Assembly: GCF_019711655.1 (NCBI RefSeq)
Contig: NZ_JAIGNU010000002.1
Coordinates: 186,001-250,000 of the forward strand
Source of the DNA: Qipengyuania mesophila
GTDB taxonomy: Bacteria > Pseudomonadota > Alphaproteobacteria > Sphingomonadales > Sphingomonadaceae
Direction: 5' to 3'
Length of the DNA: 64,000 nucleotides
The notes below the pieces were generated by a model. That model did not search any database. It was not told where the DNA came from and worked only from the letters and a program-made list of their open reading frames with translations. The translations under genes were made by a program, and so were the position numbers. Shown here piece after piece: positions 45,125-54,535 of the stretch. Every line of letters begins with the position of its first letter. The first letter of the stretch is position 1.

Positions 45125-45337
45125 ATGAGCAAGACCGGAACCGTAAAGTTCTTCAACACCGACAAGGGCTATGGCTTCATCCAGCCCGACGACGGTTCGG
45201 ACGACAGCTTCGTCCACATCAGCGCCGTGCAGGCCGCCGGCATGCACTCGCTCGATAAGGACCAGCGCCTGAACTACGAGGTCGAGACCGGCCGCAATGG
45301 CAAGGCCAGCGCGGTGAACCTCTCGGCCGCCGACTGA
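45125..45337 (+). CDS. cold-shock protein, CspA family
   Basis: The 70-residue OB-fold protein has RNP1 KGYGFIQP and RNP2-like DSFVHIS. It starts MSKTGTVKFFNTDKG at ATG 45125 with AAAGGAACC upstream; an in-frame ATG 15 bases earlier is not needed. It binds single-stranded nucleic acid and melts RNA structure during cold or growth transitions. It stands alone, followed by a strong hairpin at 45344. Confidence 0.95.
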   Translation: MSKTGTVKFFNTDKGYGFIQPDDGSDDSFVHISAVQAAGMHSLDKDQRLNYEVETGRNGKASAVNLSAAD

Positions 45338-45343
45338 TTTTCG

Positions 45344-45379
45344 CCGCGCGCCGCTTCCTCCTCGGATGGCGGCGCGCGG
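45344..45379 (+). terminator. 11-bp hairpin after cold-shock gene
   Basis: CCGCGCGCCGC (45344-45354) pairs perfectly with GCGGCGCGCGG (45369-45379). The stem lies 7 bases after the cold-shock stop. The following bases (TATCCTC) are not a T-run, so this may be a weak terminator or an RNA 3'-end stabiliser. Confidence 0.55.
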
Positions 45380-45408
45380 TATCCTCAATATCTTGGCGGA
45401 GCACGCAA

Positions 45409-45618
45409 ATGGTAAGCCAGACTTACGAATTCTATGCAGCCCGCGCGCAAGAATCCGCGGCCGAGGCCGAAGCGGCGACGCTCGACAACGTGCGTGAGCG
45501 CGCGCTGCGATCGGAAGCCACCTGGCAGACGCTGGCGAAGCAGGCGCGCGATGTCGCCAACCAGCGGCGCAAGCTCGAAGAGCAGAAGGCTGCCGAGCGC
45601 GAGAGCGCCGCTTCCTAG
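45409..45618 (+). CDS. 69-residue helical protein, conserved-type hypothetical
   Basis: ATG 45409 opens 69 residues of almost pure amphipathic helix, rich in Ala, Glu and Arg ([38 protein letters not shown]), a likely coiled coil. No cysteines or membrane segment. Preceded by TTGGCGGAGCAC. It overlaps the 3' end of the convergent rnhB by 4 bases. Small proteins of this sort are common in alphaproteobacteria; function unknown. Confidence 0.65.
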   Translation: MVSQTYEFYAARAQESAAEAEAATLDNVRERALRSEATWQTLAKQARDVANQRRKLEEQKAAERESAAS

Positions 45619-46256
45619 GCCGCTTCTCCAGCGAACAAGTCGACCTGCGCGACCGGTGCGAAGCTGCGCCGGTGGAGTGGCGTCGGGCCGTGCGTACGAA
45701 GCGCGGCCATATGTTCCGCCGTGCCGTAGCCCATGTTGCGATCCCATCCGTAATGCGGGTGCGCCTCCGCCGCCGCGCGCATCAGCCGGTCGCGGTGCTC
45801 CTTGGCGAGGATGCTCGCCGCGCCGATGCATTTCTCCTTGCCATCGCCCCCCACGATCGGGCGCGCCTGCGCCCAGCGCCAGTCGGGATGGCGGCCATGC
45901 GGGGTCATATTGCCGTCGATGAGGACTTGCGAGGGCTCGCAACCGAGCGCCTCGACCAGCCGCGCGACGGCCAGCGTCATCGCCAGCATGGTCGCCTGGA
46001 AGATGTTGATCCGGTCGATCTCCGCGGGCTCGACAACCGCCAGCCCCCAGCCGCAACGCGCACGGATCTGCGGCTCGAGCTCGGCGCGTCTTTTCGACGA
46101 AAGCCGTTTCGAATCGTCCAACCCGGCAGGGCATGGCTTGCACAGCACCACCGCGGCTGCAACTACCGGTCCGGCCAAGGGCCCGCGCCCCGCCTCGTCC
46201 ACGCCGATGATCAGCGGCGCGGCACCCAGACCTGTCTCGGGAGTTGCACTCAACAT
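45615..46256 (-). CDS. rnhB: ribonuclease HII
   Basis: The 213-residue protein has [21 protein letters not shown] with the first catalytic Asp-Glu, [17 protein letters not shown], and [12 protein letters not shown], the RNase HII signature. It removes ribonucleotides and RNA from RNA/DNA hybrids. ATG 46256 (MLSATPETG) overlaps the ATG of the divergent sugar dehydrogenase gene in CATG, so each promoter must sit in the other gene. A TTG at codon 2 is an alternative. Confidence 0.93.
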   Translation of the reverse strand: MLSATPETGLGAAPLIIGVDEAGRGPLAGPVVAAAVVLCKPCPAGLDDSKRLSSKRRAELEPQIRARCGWGLAVVEPAEIDRINIFQATMLAMTLAVARLVEALGCEPSQVLIDGNMTPHGRHPDWRWAQARPIVGGDGKEKCIGAASILAKEHRDRLMRAAAEAHPHYGWDRNMGYGTAEHMAALRTHGPTPLHRRSFAPVAQVDLFAGEAA

Positions 46257-47433
46257 GACCCATTTTCCGCAGTTCGCCGCCACCCTAGCGCTCGCCATCG
46301 GCCTCGCAAGCTGCGGCAATGCCGCGAGTGTGGATACGCAGCCCGTCTCTTCCCCGACCGTGACCGATCCGGCCCCCTTCGACGGCGACTTCGCGATCGA
46401 GGAGATCGGCAGCTACGCCGAACCCTGGGCGGTGGCGGTGATCCCGGGCACCGAGATCGTCGTGGTCACCGAAAAGGCGGGCGGGCTCAAGGGCTATGAC
46501 GCCGCCAGCGGCAAGGCGTTGTTCTTCACCGGCGCCCCGCGGGTCGATTACGGCGGCCAGGGCGGCATGGGCGACGTCGCCTTCCTGCCGTCCGAAGCCG
46601 GCGCTCCGCTGTCGGGCCGCGCGATCTATCTGAGCTGGGTCGAGGCCGGGGAGAACAATACGCGCGGCGCGGTGGTCGGGCGCGGCACGCTGTCGTGCGA
46701 GGATCACCAGACCTGCGCAATCGAAGGGCTCGAGGTCATCTGGCGGCAGGACAAGGTGACGGGGCGCGGGCATTATTCGCATCGCATCGCCTTCAGCCCC
46801 GACGGCCAGCACATCTTCGTCGCCAGCGGCGAGCGGCAGAAGATGGAGCCGGCGCAGGACACGACCAACAATCTCGGCAGCATCGTCCGCCTCGATCTCG
46901 ACGGCACGCCCGCGAGCGACAATCCGCTGGCCGGGCAGGACGGTGCTTCAGTCGACATCTGGAGCTGGGGCCACCGCAACATCCTCGGCCTCGCCTTCGA
47001 TGCACAGGGGCGGCTGTGGGACATGGAACACGGCCCGCGCGGCGGCGACGAGCTCAACCTCGTGCGGCAGGGCGAAAACTACGGCTGGCCGCGCGTCTCG
47101 GACGGGATGCATTACGACGGCACCCCGATCCCCAACCACGACACCAGCGATGCCTATGCGCGTCCCGCGATCACCTGGACGCCGGTCATCGCGCCGGGAT
47201 CGATGATCTTCTATCGCGGCGCGCTGTTCCCGGGGATGCAGGGTGACGCGCTGATCGCAGGCCTGTCGTCCAACGCGATCATCCGGGTCGAGATCGACGG
47301 CGAACGCGCGCGGGAAGTCGCGCGCTATCCGATGGGCGCGCGCATTCGCGGCGTCACCGAAGGCCCCGACGGGGCGCTGTGGGTGATCGAGGATGGCGAA
47401 GGCGGGCGCTTGCTGAGGCTCACCCCGGGCTAG
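46255..47433 (+). CDS. PQQ-dependent aldose sugar dehydrogenase-like lipoprotein
   Basis: The 392-residue protein is a lipoprotein (lipobox GLASC, C20) with a six-bladed propeller: [71 protein letters not shown] and [13 protein letters not shown], the soluble glucose/sorbosone dehydrogenase pattern with the catalytic His region. It would oxidise sugars in the periplasm using PQQ. PQQ synthesis genes are not seen here. ATG 46255 is fixed by the signal peptide. Confidence 0.9.
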   Translation: MTHFPQFAATLALAIGLASCGNAASVDTQPVSSPTVTDPAPFDGDFAIEEIGSYAEPWAVAVIPGTEIVVVTEKAGGLKGYDAASGKALFFTGAPRVDYGGQGGMGDVAFLPSEAGAPLSGRAIYLSWVEAGENNTRGAVVGRGTLSCEDHQTCAIEGLEVIWRQDKVTGRGHYSHRIAFSPDGQHIFVASGERQKMEPAQDTTNNLGSIVRLDLDGTPASDNPLAGQDGASVDIWSWGHRNILGLAFDAQGRLWDMEHGPRGGDELNLVRQGENYGWPRVSDGMHYDGTPIPNHDTSDAYARPAITWTPVIAPGSMIFYRGALFPGMQGDALIAGLSSNAIIRVEIDGERAREVARYPMGARIRGVTEGPDGALWVIEDGEGGRLLRLTPG

Positions 47434-47482
47434 ATAATTTTGATCGACTTGAACCGGTCGCGCCCCTAATCGGCGCGCGCCC

Positions 47483-48037
47483 ATGGCCACGCTCGTCCCC
47501 CTTGCCGCGATCGACCCGCACTTGGTCGAAGACCTGCTCGACACCGCTTTCGGTGAAGGCCGTCACGCACGCACCGCCTATCGCATCCGCGAAGGCATGG
47601 ACTGGCTCGAGGCGCTGAGCTTCGCCGCACTCGACGACGAAGACTATCTCGCGGGCACGATCCAGTGCTGGCCGGTGGCGCTGACCGATCCGAAGGGCCG
47701 TGCGCATCCGATGATCATGGTCGGCCCGGTCGCGGTGATGCCCGGGCGGCAGGGCGAAGGCTTCGGCAAGGCATTGATGGCCGCCAGCCTCGGCGCGATC
47801 GATGCCGGCTTCGACGGTGGTGCCGCACCGCTGCCGCAGGTGATGATCGGCGACCCCGACTATTACGACCGCTGGGACTTCACCGCCGCCCACACCGGCG
47901 GCTGGCACTGCCCCGGCCCCTTCGAGCAGCACCGCCTGCTGGCAAGGTCCGGCAATCCGGCGATCCTGTCTGCCGAGGGCATGCTGGGGCCGTGGGCAAC
48001 CTCCCCCACCGGGGGAGGGGGACCGCGAGACGCGTAG
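47483..48037 (+). CDS. GNAT-family N-acetyltransferase, C-terminus supplied by repeat
   Basis: The 184-residue protein has GNAT core elements: AGTIQCWPV, strand 4 GPVAVMP, acetyl-CoA loop GRQGEGFGKALM (about residues 88-99), then MIGDPDYYDRWDF. The last 12 residues (TSPTGGGGPRDA) are encoded by an inverted-repeat element starting at base 48000, so the original stop was probably overwritten. Substrate unknown. ATG 47483 follows the sugar dehydrogenase by 49 bases. Confidence 0.85.
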   Translation: MATLVPLAAIDPHLVEDLLDTAFGEGRHARTAYRIREGMDWLEALSFAALDDEDYLAGTIQCWPVALTDPKGRAHPMIMVGPVAVMPGRQGEGFGKALMAASLGAIDAGFDGGAAPLPQVMIGDPDYYDRWDFTAAHTGGWHCPGPFEQHRLLARSGNPAILSAEGMLGPWATSPTGGGGPRDA

Positions 48038-48145
48038 CGGCTCGGGGTGGAGGGGCACGTGCCCCGATCCGGACCTCCGAGCTCTTGAACTATCGACAAT
48101 GCCCCTCCACCAGCTGCGCCGGTCCCCCTCCCCGGTCCGGGGAGG
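48000..48145. repeat. 146-base nested inverted-repeat element
   Basis: Outer arms: CCGGGGGAGGGGGACCG (48009-48025) against CGGTCCCCCTCCCCGG (48120-48135). Inner arms: GTGGAGGGGC (48047-48056) against GCCCCTCCAC (48101-48110), a perfect 10-bp match. The centre (about 48057-48100) is unpaired. It has the look of a dispersed non-autonomous element. It supplies the stop and last codons of the upstream acetyltransferase. Confidence 0.75.
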
Positions 48146-48182
48146 ATTGAGTCCGCCTCTCCCATATGCCATCGCGCTCGCC

Positions 48183-48731
48183 GTGCCCTACACTCCGCCC
48201 CCCGAACTCGCCGGCATGTCGCTCGCCCAGATCGCAGAGGCGGTCGCCGCGCGCAAGCTACCCCCGGTGGAGCAGTGGTCGCCCGACAATGTCGACGAGA
48301 GCCACATGCGCATCGCGGCGGACGGGACCTGGTACCATGAAGGCTCGCCGATCAAGCGCCCCGGCATGGTGCGCGCCTTCGCCGGGCTGCTGAACCACGA
48401 GGAGGACGGCAGCTACTGGCTGGTCGTTCCCTACCAGAAGCTCAGCATCGAGGTCGAAGACGCCTGCTTCATCGCCACCGATGTCAGCGAGACCGAAGGC
48501 GACCTCGCCTTTCGCCTCAATACCGACGAACTGGTGGTCGCCGGACCCGACAATCGCATTCGCGCCGCGGGCGATCCCGACCAGCCCGCCATCTACCTCC
48601 ATGTCCGCCGGGGGTGCGAGGCGCGGCTCAACCGTTCGACCTACGAACAGCTCGCCCGCATCGCCCTCGCGCGGGGCGACGACTGGACCGTAACCAGCGG
48701 CGGCGAGACCTTCTCGCTGCTGCCCGCATGA
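48183..48731 (+). CDS. DUF1285 domain protein
   Basis: From GTG 48183 (182 residues) the protein has PPVEQWSPDNVDESHMRIAADGTWYHEGSPIKRP, the DUF1285 signature, then WLVVPYQKLSIEVEDACFIA. The family is a two-domain PH-like fold of unknown role. A later ATG at 48216 is possible. The gene begins 38 bases after the repeat element. Its stop overlaps the Nudix ATG (ATGA), starting a three-gene operon whose other members act on nucleotides and tRNA. Confidence 0.88.
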   Translation: MPYTPPPELAGMSLAQIAEAVAARKLPPVEQWSPDNVDESHMRIAADGTWYHEGSPIKRPGMVRAFAGLLNHEEDGSYWLVVPYQKLSIEVEDACFIATDVSETEGDLAFRLNTDELVVAGPDNRIRAAGDPDQPAIYLHVRRGCEARLNRSTYEQLARIALARGDDWTVTSGGETFSLLPA

Positions 48732-49330
48732 GTGCCGTCTTCGACCGGCTGACGCAGCTCTTCGAGCACGGCCACGCACGCGATGTCGCCGATCTCATGT
48801 CAGATCGCCGCTTTGCGGACGCCGAACGCACCGCCGATGCCGCCGTGCTGATCGCGGTCACCGAACAGCCCGATCCGACCGTGATCCTGACCCAGCGCCC
48901 GCGCACGATGCGCGACCATCCCGGCCAGGTCGCCTTCCCCGGCGGCAAGCTCGACCATGGCGAGGACGCGGTGCAGGCGGCGCTGCGCGAGGCGTGGGAG
49001 GAACTGCACATCGCGCCCGAACAGGTGCGCGTGATCGGCACGACCGACCGTTACCAGACGGGCACCGGCTTCGACATCACCCCGGTCCTCGCCACCGTGC
49101 CGCCCGACCTGCCGATCCGCCCCGATCCGCGCGAGGTCGAAAGCTGGTTCACCTGCCCGCTCGACAAGCTGATGGATGCATCGCAATGGGGCCGCAACGA
49201 AGTCTTCTGGAAAGGGGCCATGCGCGAATATCTCGAGATGGATCACGAGGGGTACAGGATCTGGGGCGTGACCGCGGCGATCTGCTGGAACCTGTCGCGC
49301 CGTATCGCCTGGCTGGAGCCGCGCGGATGA
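48728..49330 (+). CDS. Nudix hydrolase, CoA pyrophosphatase type
   Basis: The 200-residue protein has Nudix box GGKLDHGEDAVQAALREAWEEL with the G-x5-E-x7-REUxEE core, preceded by LTQRPRTMRDHPGQVAFPG, the NuCoA motif of coenzyme A diphosphatases. It hydrolyses CoA or nucleotide sugars. ATG 48728 overlaps DUF1285 and its stop overlaps the CCA transferase gene, both ATGA. Confidence 0.92.
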   Translation: MSAVFDRLTQLFEHGHARDVADLMSDRRFADAERTADAAVLIAVTEQPDPTVILTQRPRTMRDHPGQVAFPGGKLDHGEDAVQAALREAWEELHIAPEQVRVIGTTDRYQTGTGFDITPVLATVPPDLPIRPDPREVESWFTCPLDKLMDASQWGRNEVFWKGAMREYLEMDHEGYRIWGVTAAICWNLSRRIAWLEPRG

Positions 49331-50505
49331 GCGAACGCCTGCCCGAGACCGAGTGGACCCGGCGCAAGAGCCTGGCGAGGCTGGTCGCGGCCCTTGGGGT
49401 CGAGGACATCCGCTGGGTCGGCGGCTGCGTCCGCGACACGCTGCTCGGCTACCCGGTGAACGATATCGACGCGGCGACGCGGCACCTGCCCGCCGCGGTG
49501 ATCGACCGCTGCAAGGACGCCGGCATCCGTACCATACCTACCGGTATCGATCACGGCACCGTCACCGCGATCCTCGAGGACGGCAATGTCGAGATCACCA
49601 CGCTGCGGCGCGACGTCGCGACCGACGGGCGGCGCGCGACCATCGCCTTTTCGGAAGAATGGAAGGACGATGCCGCACGGCGCGATTTCACCATCAACGC
49701 GCTCTATGCGCATCCGGAAACGCTGGAGATTTCCGATTATTTCGGCGGTCTCGACGACCTCGCCAAACGGCGCGTGCGCTTCATCGGCGATGCCGCGACC
49801 AGGATCAGGGAGGACCACCTGCGGATCCTGCGCTACTTCCGCTTCGCCACCCGCTTCGGCGACAGCTGGGACGACGAGGCGAGCGACGCCTGCAGCTCGC
49901 TCGCCCCGACGCTGAAGGGTCTCAGTCGCGAACGCGTGGGGTGGGAAATGCAGAACCTGCTTGTCCTGCCCGATCCGGCCGCAACGCTCGCCAGGATGCG
50001 CGAACTCGGCGTGCTGAAGGAGGTGCTGCCCGAGAGCGGCGCGCGCGAGGTCGAACAGCTCGCCACGCTGATCGAGGCGGAAAAGGCAGCAAAGATCGAT
50101 CCCGATGCGATGCGCCGCATGGCTGCGTTGCTCCCCGCGATCCCGCCGGTGGCGGAGGCGGTTTCGGCCCGGCTGCGGCTGTCGCGCAGCCAGCGCGACC
50201 GGCTGGTGTGCGTCGCCAGGCGCGACATGCGCGATGGCGAACATCCGCAGGCGCTCGCCTATGAGGTCGGCCGCGACTGCGCGATCGACCGGCTGCTGCT
50301 CACCCATGCCGATCCGGCACCGATCCGCGAGTGGGAAGCGCCCGTCTTTCCCTTGAAGGGCGGCGAGATCGTCGCTCGCGGGGTCGGCAAGGGGCCCGAG
50401 GTCGCGCGCATGCTGCAGCGCATCGAGAAACGCTGGGTGGCCGAGCAATTCCCCCCGCGCGAGCGCGTCGAGCAAATGCTCGATGAAGAGCTCGCAGCCC
50501 GCTGA
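49327..50505 (+). CDS. cca: CCA tRNA nucleotidyltransferase
   Basis: The 392-residue class II nucleotidyltransferase has WVGGCVRDTLLGYPVNDIDAAT with the catalytic Asp pair, TTLRRDVATDGRRATI, RRDFTINALY and IREDHLRILRYFRFATRF. It adds or repairs the 3' CCA of tRNA. No C-terminal HD domain is evident. It is the third gene of the DUF1285-Nudix-CCA operon, overlapping by 4 bases. The only tRNA gene in the window already encodes CCA. Confidence 0.94.
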   Translation: MSERLPETEWTRRKSLARLVAALGVEDIRWVGGCVRDTLLGYPVNDIDAATRHLPAAVIDRCKDAGIRTIPTGIDHGTVTAILEDGNVEITTLRRDVATDGRRATIAFSEEWKDDAARRDFTINALYAHPETLEISDYFGGLDDLAKRRVRFIGDAATRIREDHLRILRYFRFATRFGDSWDDEASDACSSLAPTLKGLSRERVGWEMQNLLVLPDPAATLARMRELGVLKEVLPESGAREVEQLATLIEAEKAAKIDPDAMRRMAALLPAIPPVAEAVSARLRLSRSQRDRLVCVARRDMRDGEHPQALAYEVGRDCAIDRLLLTHADPAPIREWEAPVFPLKGGEIVARGVGKGPEVARMLQRIEKRWVAEQFPPRERVEQMLDEELAAR

Positions 50506-50560
50506 ACGGGTGTCACGGAGCATCTTCAGCCTGGCTTAAGGTGCAATGCAGCATAAGGGG

Positions 50561-50591
50561 CTCGCGGTTGCAAAAAACCGCAACCCGTGAG
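50561..50591. other. hairpin after cca gene
   Basis: CTCGCGGTTGC (50561-50571) pairs, with one bulge/mismatch, with GCAACCCGTGAG (50580-50591) over AAAAAACC. It lies 55 bases after the cca stop and 145 before the next gene. It could end transcription or be a leader structure; there is no T-run after it. Confidence 0.4.
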
Positions 50592-50736
50592 ATAGAGCAC
50601 CCCGTTCTCTCAGGGGGACTTGCGGGTGGCGCTGATTTCCACTCTCGCCCGCTCTTTCCAGTCCAGTCGGTTCGATCGCGCGTTTCGCGTGTGGGAGAGC
50701 CGCGTGTTTCGAATAATCAAGTCTTGGAGTTGCCAC

Positions 50737-51297
50737 ATGAAAACCGCGAAGCTGGCGCTTGCCGCCATCGCTCTCACCACCGCCGCCGCCATGCCGACCA
50801 TGGCCGCCGCACAGGAAGCCTCGGCTTCCGTGACTGCCGGCGCGACCGTTTACGGCAATGACGGTGCGGAAATCGGCACGCTCGAACGCATCGAAGGCGA
50901 AACCGCCATTCTCGTCGTCGACGGCATGAAGGCGCCGGTTCCGGCCAATGCCTTCGGTACCGGTGAAAAGGGTGCGACGCTCAACGCCACCAAGGCGCAG
51001 ATCGTCGGCATGCTCCAGGCTGCCAAGCAGCAGGCCATCGCCGCGCGCGACGCCGCGCTGGTCGTCGGCGCCGAAGCCATGACCGCCCAGCATGCGCCGC
51101 TCGGCACCGTGCTCGAAATCAACGGCAACAACGTCATCATCGCTCGCGGTGGCGACGAAGCCAACAAGATCACCCTGCTGCGCGAACACTTCGCGGCGGA
51201 CGCCGACGGCATGCTGATGGCGCTGCTGACCAACGCCCAGATCGACGCTGCCATGGCCGCCCAGGCCGGCGCACCGGCGGGCGGCACCGGCGAGTAA
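50737..51297 (+). CDS. exported protein of unknown function
   Basis: The 186-residue precursor has a signal peptide (MKTAKLALAAIALTTAAAM ... AAAQEAS). The mature part begins with a PRC-barrel-like strand run (GATVYGNDGAEIGTLERIEG, AILVVDGMKAPVPANAFG), then an Ala-rich helical region and a second similar strand run (APLGTVLEINGNNVIIARGG). No cysteines. ATG 50737 chosen from the signal peptide; in-frame codons upstream are unlikely. The 231-base gap before it holds its promoter. A perfect terminator follows. Confidence 0.8.
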   Translation: MKTAKLALAAIALTTAAAMPTMAAAQEASASVTAGATVYGNDGAEIGTLERIEGETAILVVDGMKAPVPANAFGTGEKGATLNATKAQIVGMLQAAKQQAIAARDAALVVGAEAMTAQHAPLGTVLEINGNNVIIARGGDEANKITLLREHFAADADGMLMALLTNAQIDAAMAAQAGAPAGGTGE

Positions 51298-51325
51298 TAC
51301 GCCTTACCCTTGGACGGGTCGCACG

Positions 51326-51359
51326 AAGGCCGGGGACGAGCGATCGTCCCCGGCCTTTT
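51326..51359 (+). terminator. 14-bp rho-independent terminator
   Basis: AAGGCCGGGGACGA (51326-51339) pairs perfectly with TCGTCCCCGGCCTT (51344-51357) over a GCGA tetraloop, ending TTTT (with the last stem bases). It can act both ways, between the exported protein gene and convergent parC. Confidence 0.92.
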
Positions 51360-51393
51360 GCGTTAAGGCGGCAGTTGCGCCAGAGCGCTCCTA

Positions 51394-53694
51394 TCAGCCG
51401 AAGCTGTTGTCGCGCGGGAAGCCCTGCGGCGGCATGCGGCCGGCGCCGCCCCGCGCGACCTTCCACTGCCACATCTCGCCTTCGGTCCGCGTGCGCCCTT
51501 CCTTGCCGCCCATGGTCCAGCTGAGCCCCTCGGCCAGCGTGAAGGTGGTGGCATCGGACAACCCGCCGTCGCGGTAGCGCTGCAGCGTCACGCCCTGCCC
51601 GCGCGCGAGCTGCGGCAGTTCCTCGAGATTGAACACCACCAGCTTGCGGTTGTCGCCGACGCAGGCGACGTGGTCGTGCCCTTCGGCGATCGGGCGCGCG
51701 ACCACCAGCTTGGAATCTCCCTTGAGATTGACCACCTGGCGCCCCTTGCGGGTTTCGGCGAGCAGCTCGTCGGTGGTCGCGCCGAAGCCCTTGCCGGTAT
51801 CGGCGGCGAGCAGCAGGCGCTGGCCGGGCCTGTGCACGATCACCGCGATGATCTGCGCGCTGGCATCGATGTCGAGCGTGTTGCGCACCGGCTCGCCGAA
51901 GCCGCGCGCGCCGGGCAGCTTGTCGGCGCCGAGCGTGAAGAAACGGCCCTTGTCGGTCGCCAGCAGCAGCTTGTCGGTGGTCTGCGCATGGAGCACGAAG
52001 GCGGGTCCGTCGCCTTCCTTGTACTTGAAGTCCTGGTCGAGCGGGAGGTGCCCCTTGGCGCCGCGCACCCAGCCCTTCTGCGAGAGGATCACCGTCACCG
52101 GCTCCTTCTCGATCATCGCATCCATGCTGAATTCGACCGCCGGAGCGGCTTCCTCGATGGTCGTGCGGCGCGCTCCGAGCGCGGTATCCTCGCCATACTC
52201 CTTGCGCAATTGGTTCAAATCGCGCTTCAGCCGCGTGCGCTGGCGCGCCGGGCTGGCGAGCAGCTTCTCGAGCTCGTCCTGTTCCTTGAGCAGCTCGTCG
52301 CGTTCGTTCCGCAGCTGCATTTCCTCGAGCTTGCGCAAGCTGCGCAGGCGCATGTTGAGGATCGCCTCGGCCTGGCGGTCGGTGAGCTCGAACTCCGCCA
52401 TCATCACCGCCTTGGGATCGTCCTCGTAGCGGATGATCTCGATCACCCGGTCGAGGTTGAGGAAGGCGATGATGTAGCCCTCGACCAGTTCGAGCCGCCG
52501 CGCGATCTGGTCGAGCCTATGCTGGCTGCGGCGCTGGAGGATGTCGATCTGGCTGGCGATCCAGTGGGTGAGGACTTCCTTGATCCCCATCACCATCGGC
52601 GTGCGTCCGGCATCGAGGACGTTGAGGTTGAGCCCGAAGCGCGTTTCGAGATCGGTCAGCTTGTAGAGGCTTTCCTTGAGCAGTTCGGGATCGACGTTGC
52701 GGCTGCGCGGGACGAGCACGATGCGGATCGCCTCGTCGCTCTCGTCGCGCACGTCCTCGAGGATCGGCAGCTTCTTGTCGGCGATTGCCTGCGCGATCTG
52801 CTCGATCAGCTTGCCCTTGGCGACCTGGTAGGGGATCTCGCTGATCACCAGCTGCCACTGCCCGCCGCCGAGACGCTCGATGCCCGCGTCGCGATCCTCG
52901 GGTTTCTCGGCCTCGGCCGCGTGGAAGCGGCCGCGCACGCGGAACGACCCGCGTCCGGTCTCGTAGGCGGCGGCGATGGTCTCGGCGCTCTCGGCGAGGA
53001 TCCCGCCGGTGGCGAAATCGGGGCCCTTGAACAGCTCCATCAACCGCGCATGCTCGACATGCGGATTGTCGATCACCTCGAGCGTCGCATCGACGATCTC
53101 GGCGACATTGTGGCTCGGGATATTGGTCGCCATGCCCACCGCGATGCCGCTGGCACCGTTGGCGAGCAGATTGGGGAACAGGCCGGGGAAGATTTCCGGC
53201 TCCTGCTCCTCGCCATTGTAAGTGGGGACGAAATCGACCGTGCCCTCGTCGAGCCCCTCCATCAGCCGCAGCGCGGTCTTGGTCAGGCGGGCTTCGGTGT
53301 AGCGGTAGGCGGCGGCGTTATCGCCGTCGATATTGCCGAAATTCCCCTGCCCCTCGACCAGCGGGTAGCGCAGCGCGAAATCCTGCGCGAGGCGGACCAT
53401 GGCGTCGTAGACCGAAGCATCGCCATGCGGGTGGTACTTGCCGATCACGTCGCCGACGACGCGGGCCGACTTCTTGAAGGCTGAACTTGGATCGAGCTTG
53501 AGCTGTCGCATGGCCCACAGCAGGCGGCGGTGGACCGGCTTCAGCCCGTCGCGCAGATCGGGCAGCGAGCGCGCGGTGATCGTCGACAGCGCATAGACGA
53601 GATAGCGCTCGGACAAAGCGCTGTCGAAAGGGGCATCGACGATCGCGTCGAACGGGTCTTTTTCGTTGTCGAGTGTGGTGTCGTTTGCGGCCAT
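51394..53694 (-). CDS. parC: DNA topoisomerase IV subunit A
   Basis: The 766-residue type IIA topoisomerase A subunit has DNA-cleaving Tyr132 (AYRYTEARL), the recognition helix around [19 protein letters not shown], and a C-terminal beta-pinwheel (about 510-740). It decatenates daughter chromosomes with ParE. At the quinolone site, Ala93 and Asp97 occupy the positions of E. coli ParC Ser80 and Glu84. Starts at ATG 53694. The topoisomerase parE is not in the window (the ParE-like toxin is unrelated). Confidence 0.95.
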   Translation of the reverse strand: MAANDTTLDNEKDPFDAIVDAPFDSALSERYLVYALSTITARSLPDLRDGLKPVHRRLLWAMRQLKLDPSSAFKKSARVVGDVIGKYHPHGDASVYDAMVRLAQDFALRYPLVEGQGNFGNIDGDNAAAYRYTEARLTKTALRLMEGLDEGTVDFVPTYNGEEQEPEIFPGLFPNLLANGASGIAVGMATNIPSHNVAEIVDATLEVIDNPHVEHARLMELFKGPDFATGGILAESAETIAAAYETGRGSFRVRGRFHAAEAEKPEDRDAGIERLGGGQWQLVISEIPYQVAKGKLIEQIAQAIADKKLPILEDVRDESDEAIRIVLVPRSRNVDPELLKESLYKLTDLETRFGLNLNVLDAGRTPMVMGIKEVLTHWIASQIDILQRRSQHRLDQIARRLELVEGYIIAFLNLDRVIEIIRYEDDPKAVMMAEFELTDRQAEAILNMRLRSLRKLEEMQLRNERDELLKEQDELEKLLASPARQRTRLKRDLNQLRKEYGEDTALGARRTTIEEAAPAVEFSMDAMIEKEPVTVILSQKGWVRGAKGHLPLDQDFKYKEGDGPAFVLHAQTTDKLLLATDKGRFFTLGADKLPGARGFGEPVRNTLDIDASAQIIAVIVHRPGQRLLLAADTGKGFGATTDELLAETRKGRQVVNLKGDSKLVVARPIAEGHDHVACVGDNRKLVVFNLEELPQLARGQGVTLQRYRDGGLSDATTFTLAEGLSWTMGGKEGRTRTEGEMWQWKVARGGAGRMPPQGFPRDNSFG

Positions 53695-53793
53695 ACGCCC
53701 TGCCCTATCACCGCCACGGCTCGCCTAGAAGAACGGAACGGAGCGCTTTCCCCACGCATTGCAAGAGCAACACCAACTCCAAGGAGGCAAAGC

Positions 53794-54351
53794 ATGACCA
53801 AGCGCGTAATGATCCTCGCCACCGACGGCTTCGAACAGTCGGAACTCGAAAAGCCCAAGGCCAATCTCGAGAAGGCCGGAATCGCCACCGAGGTGGTCAG
53901 CCTCGAGAAAGGCATGATCCGCGGCTGGAAGGACAAGGACTGGGGCGACGCGATCAAGGTCGACAAAACCGTCGACGATGTGGCGAACTGCGAAGGCTAC
54001 GACGCCCTGCTGCTACCCGGGGGCCAGATGAACCCCGACATCCTGCGCATGAACGAGCGCGCCATCGCCATCGTCCGCGAATTCGGCATGGCGGGCAAAC
54101 CGGTCGCCGCGATCTGCCACGCTCCGTGGCTGCTCGCCGAGGCAGGCCTGATCGACGGCAAGACCGTCACCGGCTGGCCCTCGATCCGCACCGATCTGAA
54201 GAACGCCGGCGCGAACGTCGTCGACCAGGAGGTCGCGACCGACGGAAATCTTATCACCAGCCGCAATCCCGACGACATCCCCGCCTTCAGCAAGGCGCTG
54301 ATCGACATGCTCGGCGAAAGCGTCGCGCAGGACCAGCTCGAAGCCGCCTGA
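53794..54351 (+). CDS. DJ-1/PfpI-family protein
   Basis: The 185-residue protein has nucleophile elbow AAICHAPWLL (Cys about 105 with His next), DGFEQSELEKPKANLEKAG at the N-terminus and GYDALLLPGGQMNPDILR. These match PfpI/YhbO-type deglycases and proteases protecting against glyoxals and stress. ATG 53794 has AAGGAGGCAAAGC, a strong ribosome site. Divergent from parC. A hairpin terminator follows at 54378. Confidence 0.92.
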   Translation: MTKRVMILATDGFEQSELEKPKANLEKAGIATEVVSLEKGMIRGWKDKDWGDAIKVDKTVDDVANCEGYDALLLPGGQMNPDILRMNERAIAIVREFGMAGKPVAAICHAPWLLAEAGLIDGKTVTGWPSIRTDLKNAGANVVDQEVATDGNLITSRNPDDIPAFSKALIDMLGESVAQDQLEAA

Positions 54352-54377
54352 TCGGCTAGACGGACACTACGAACCGG

Positions 54378-54408
54378 AGCCCCGTCGCAGCGATGCGGCG
54401 GGGCTTTC
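54378..54408 (+). terminator. rho-independent terminator with GCGA loop
   Basis: AGCCCCGTCGCA (54378-54389) pairs with TGCGGCGGGGCT (54394-54405) with one mismatch over GCGA, followed by TTC. It ends the PfpI transcript. The sequence is nearly identical to the terminator at 55511. Confidence 0.85.
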
Positions 54409-54535
54409 GCATGCGGGCACGAGAGACCTTGCCCAAATTACGATATGTTGTAACATCTTTATTATGTTTTGATTGTGTTCATATTGTGGCGAAAATAAGG
54501 CGCAATTGGGACGGGTGATTTGAGAGGAGTCGGAA

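Noticed and set aside
44771-45388. 205-codon frame on the minus strand across the cold-shock gene
   Set aside because: Overlaps a certain cold-shock gene and a plausible small gene; composition is antisense shadow.
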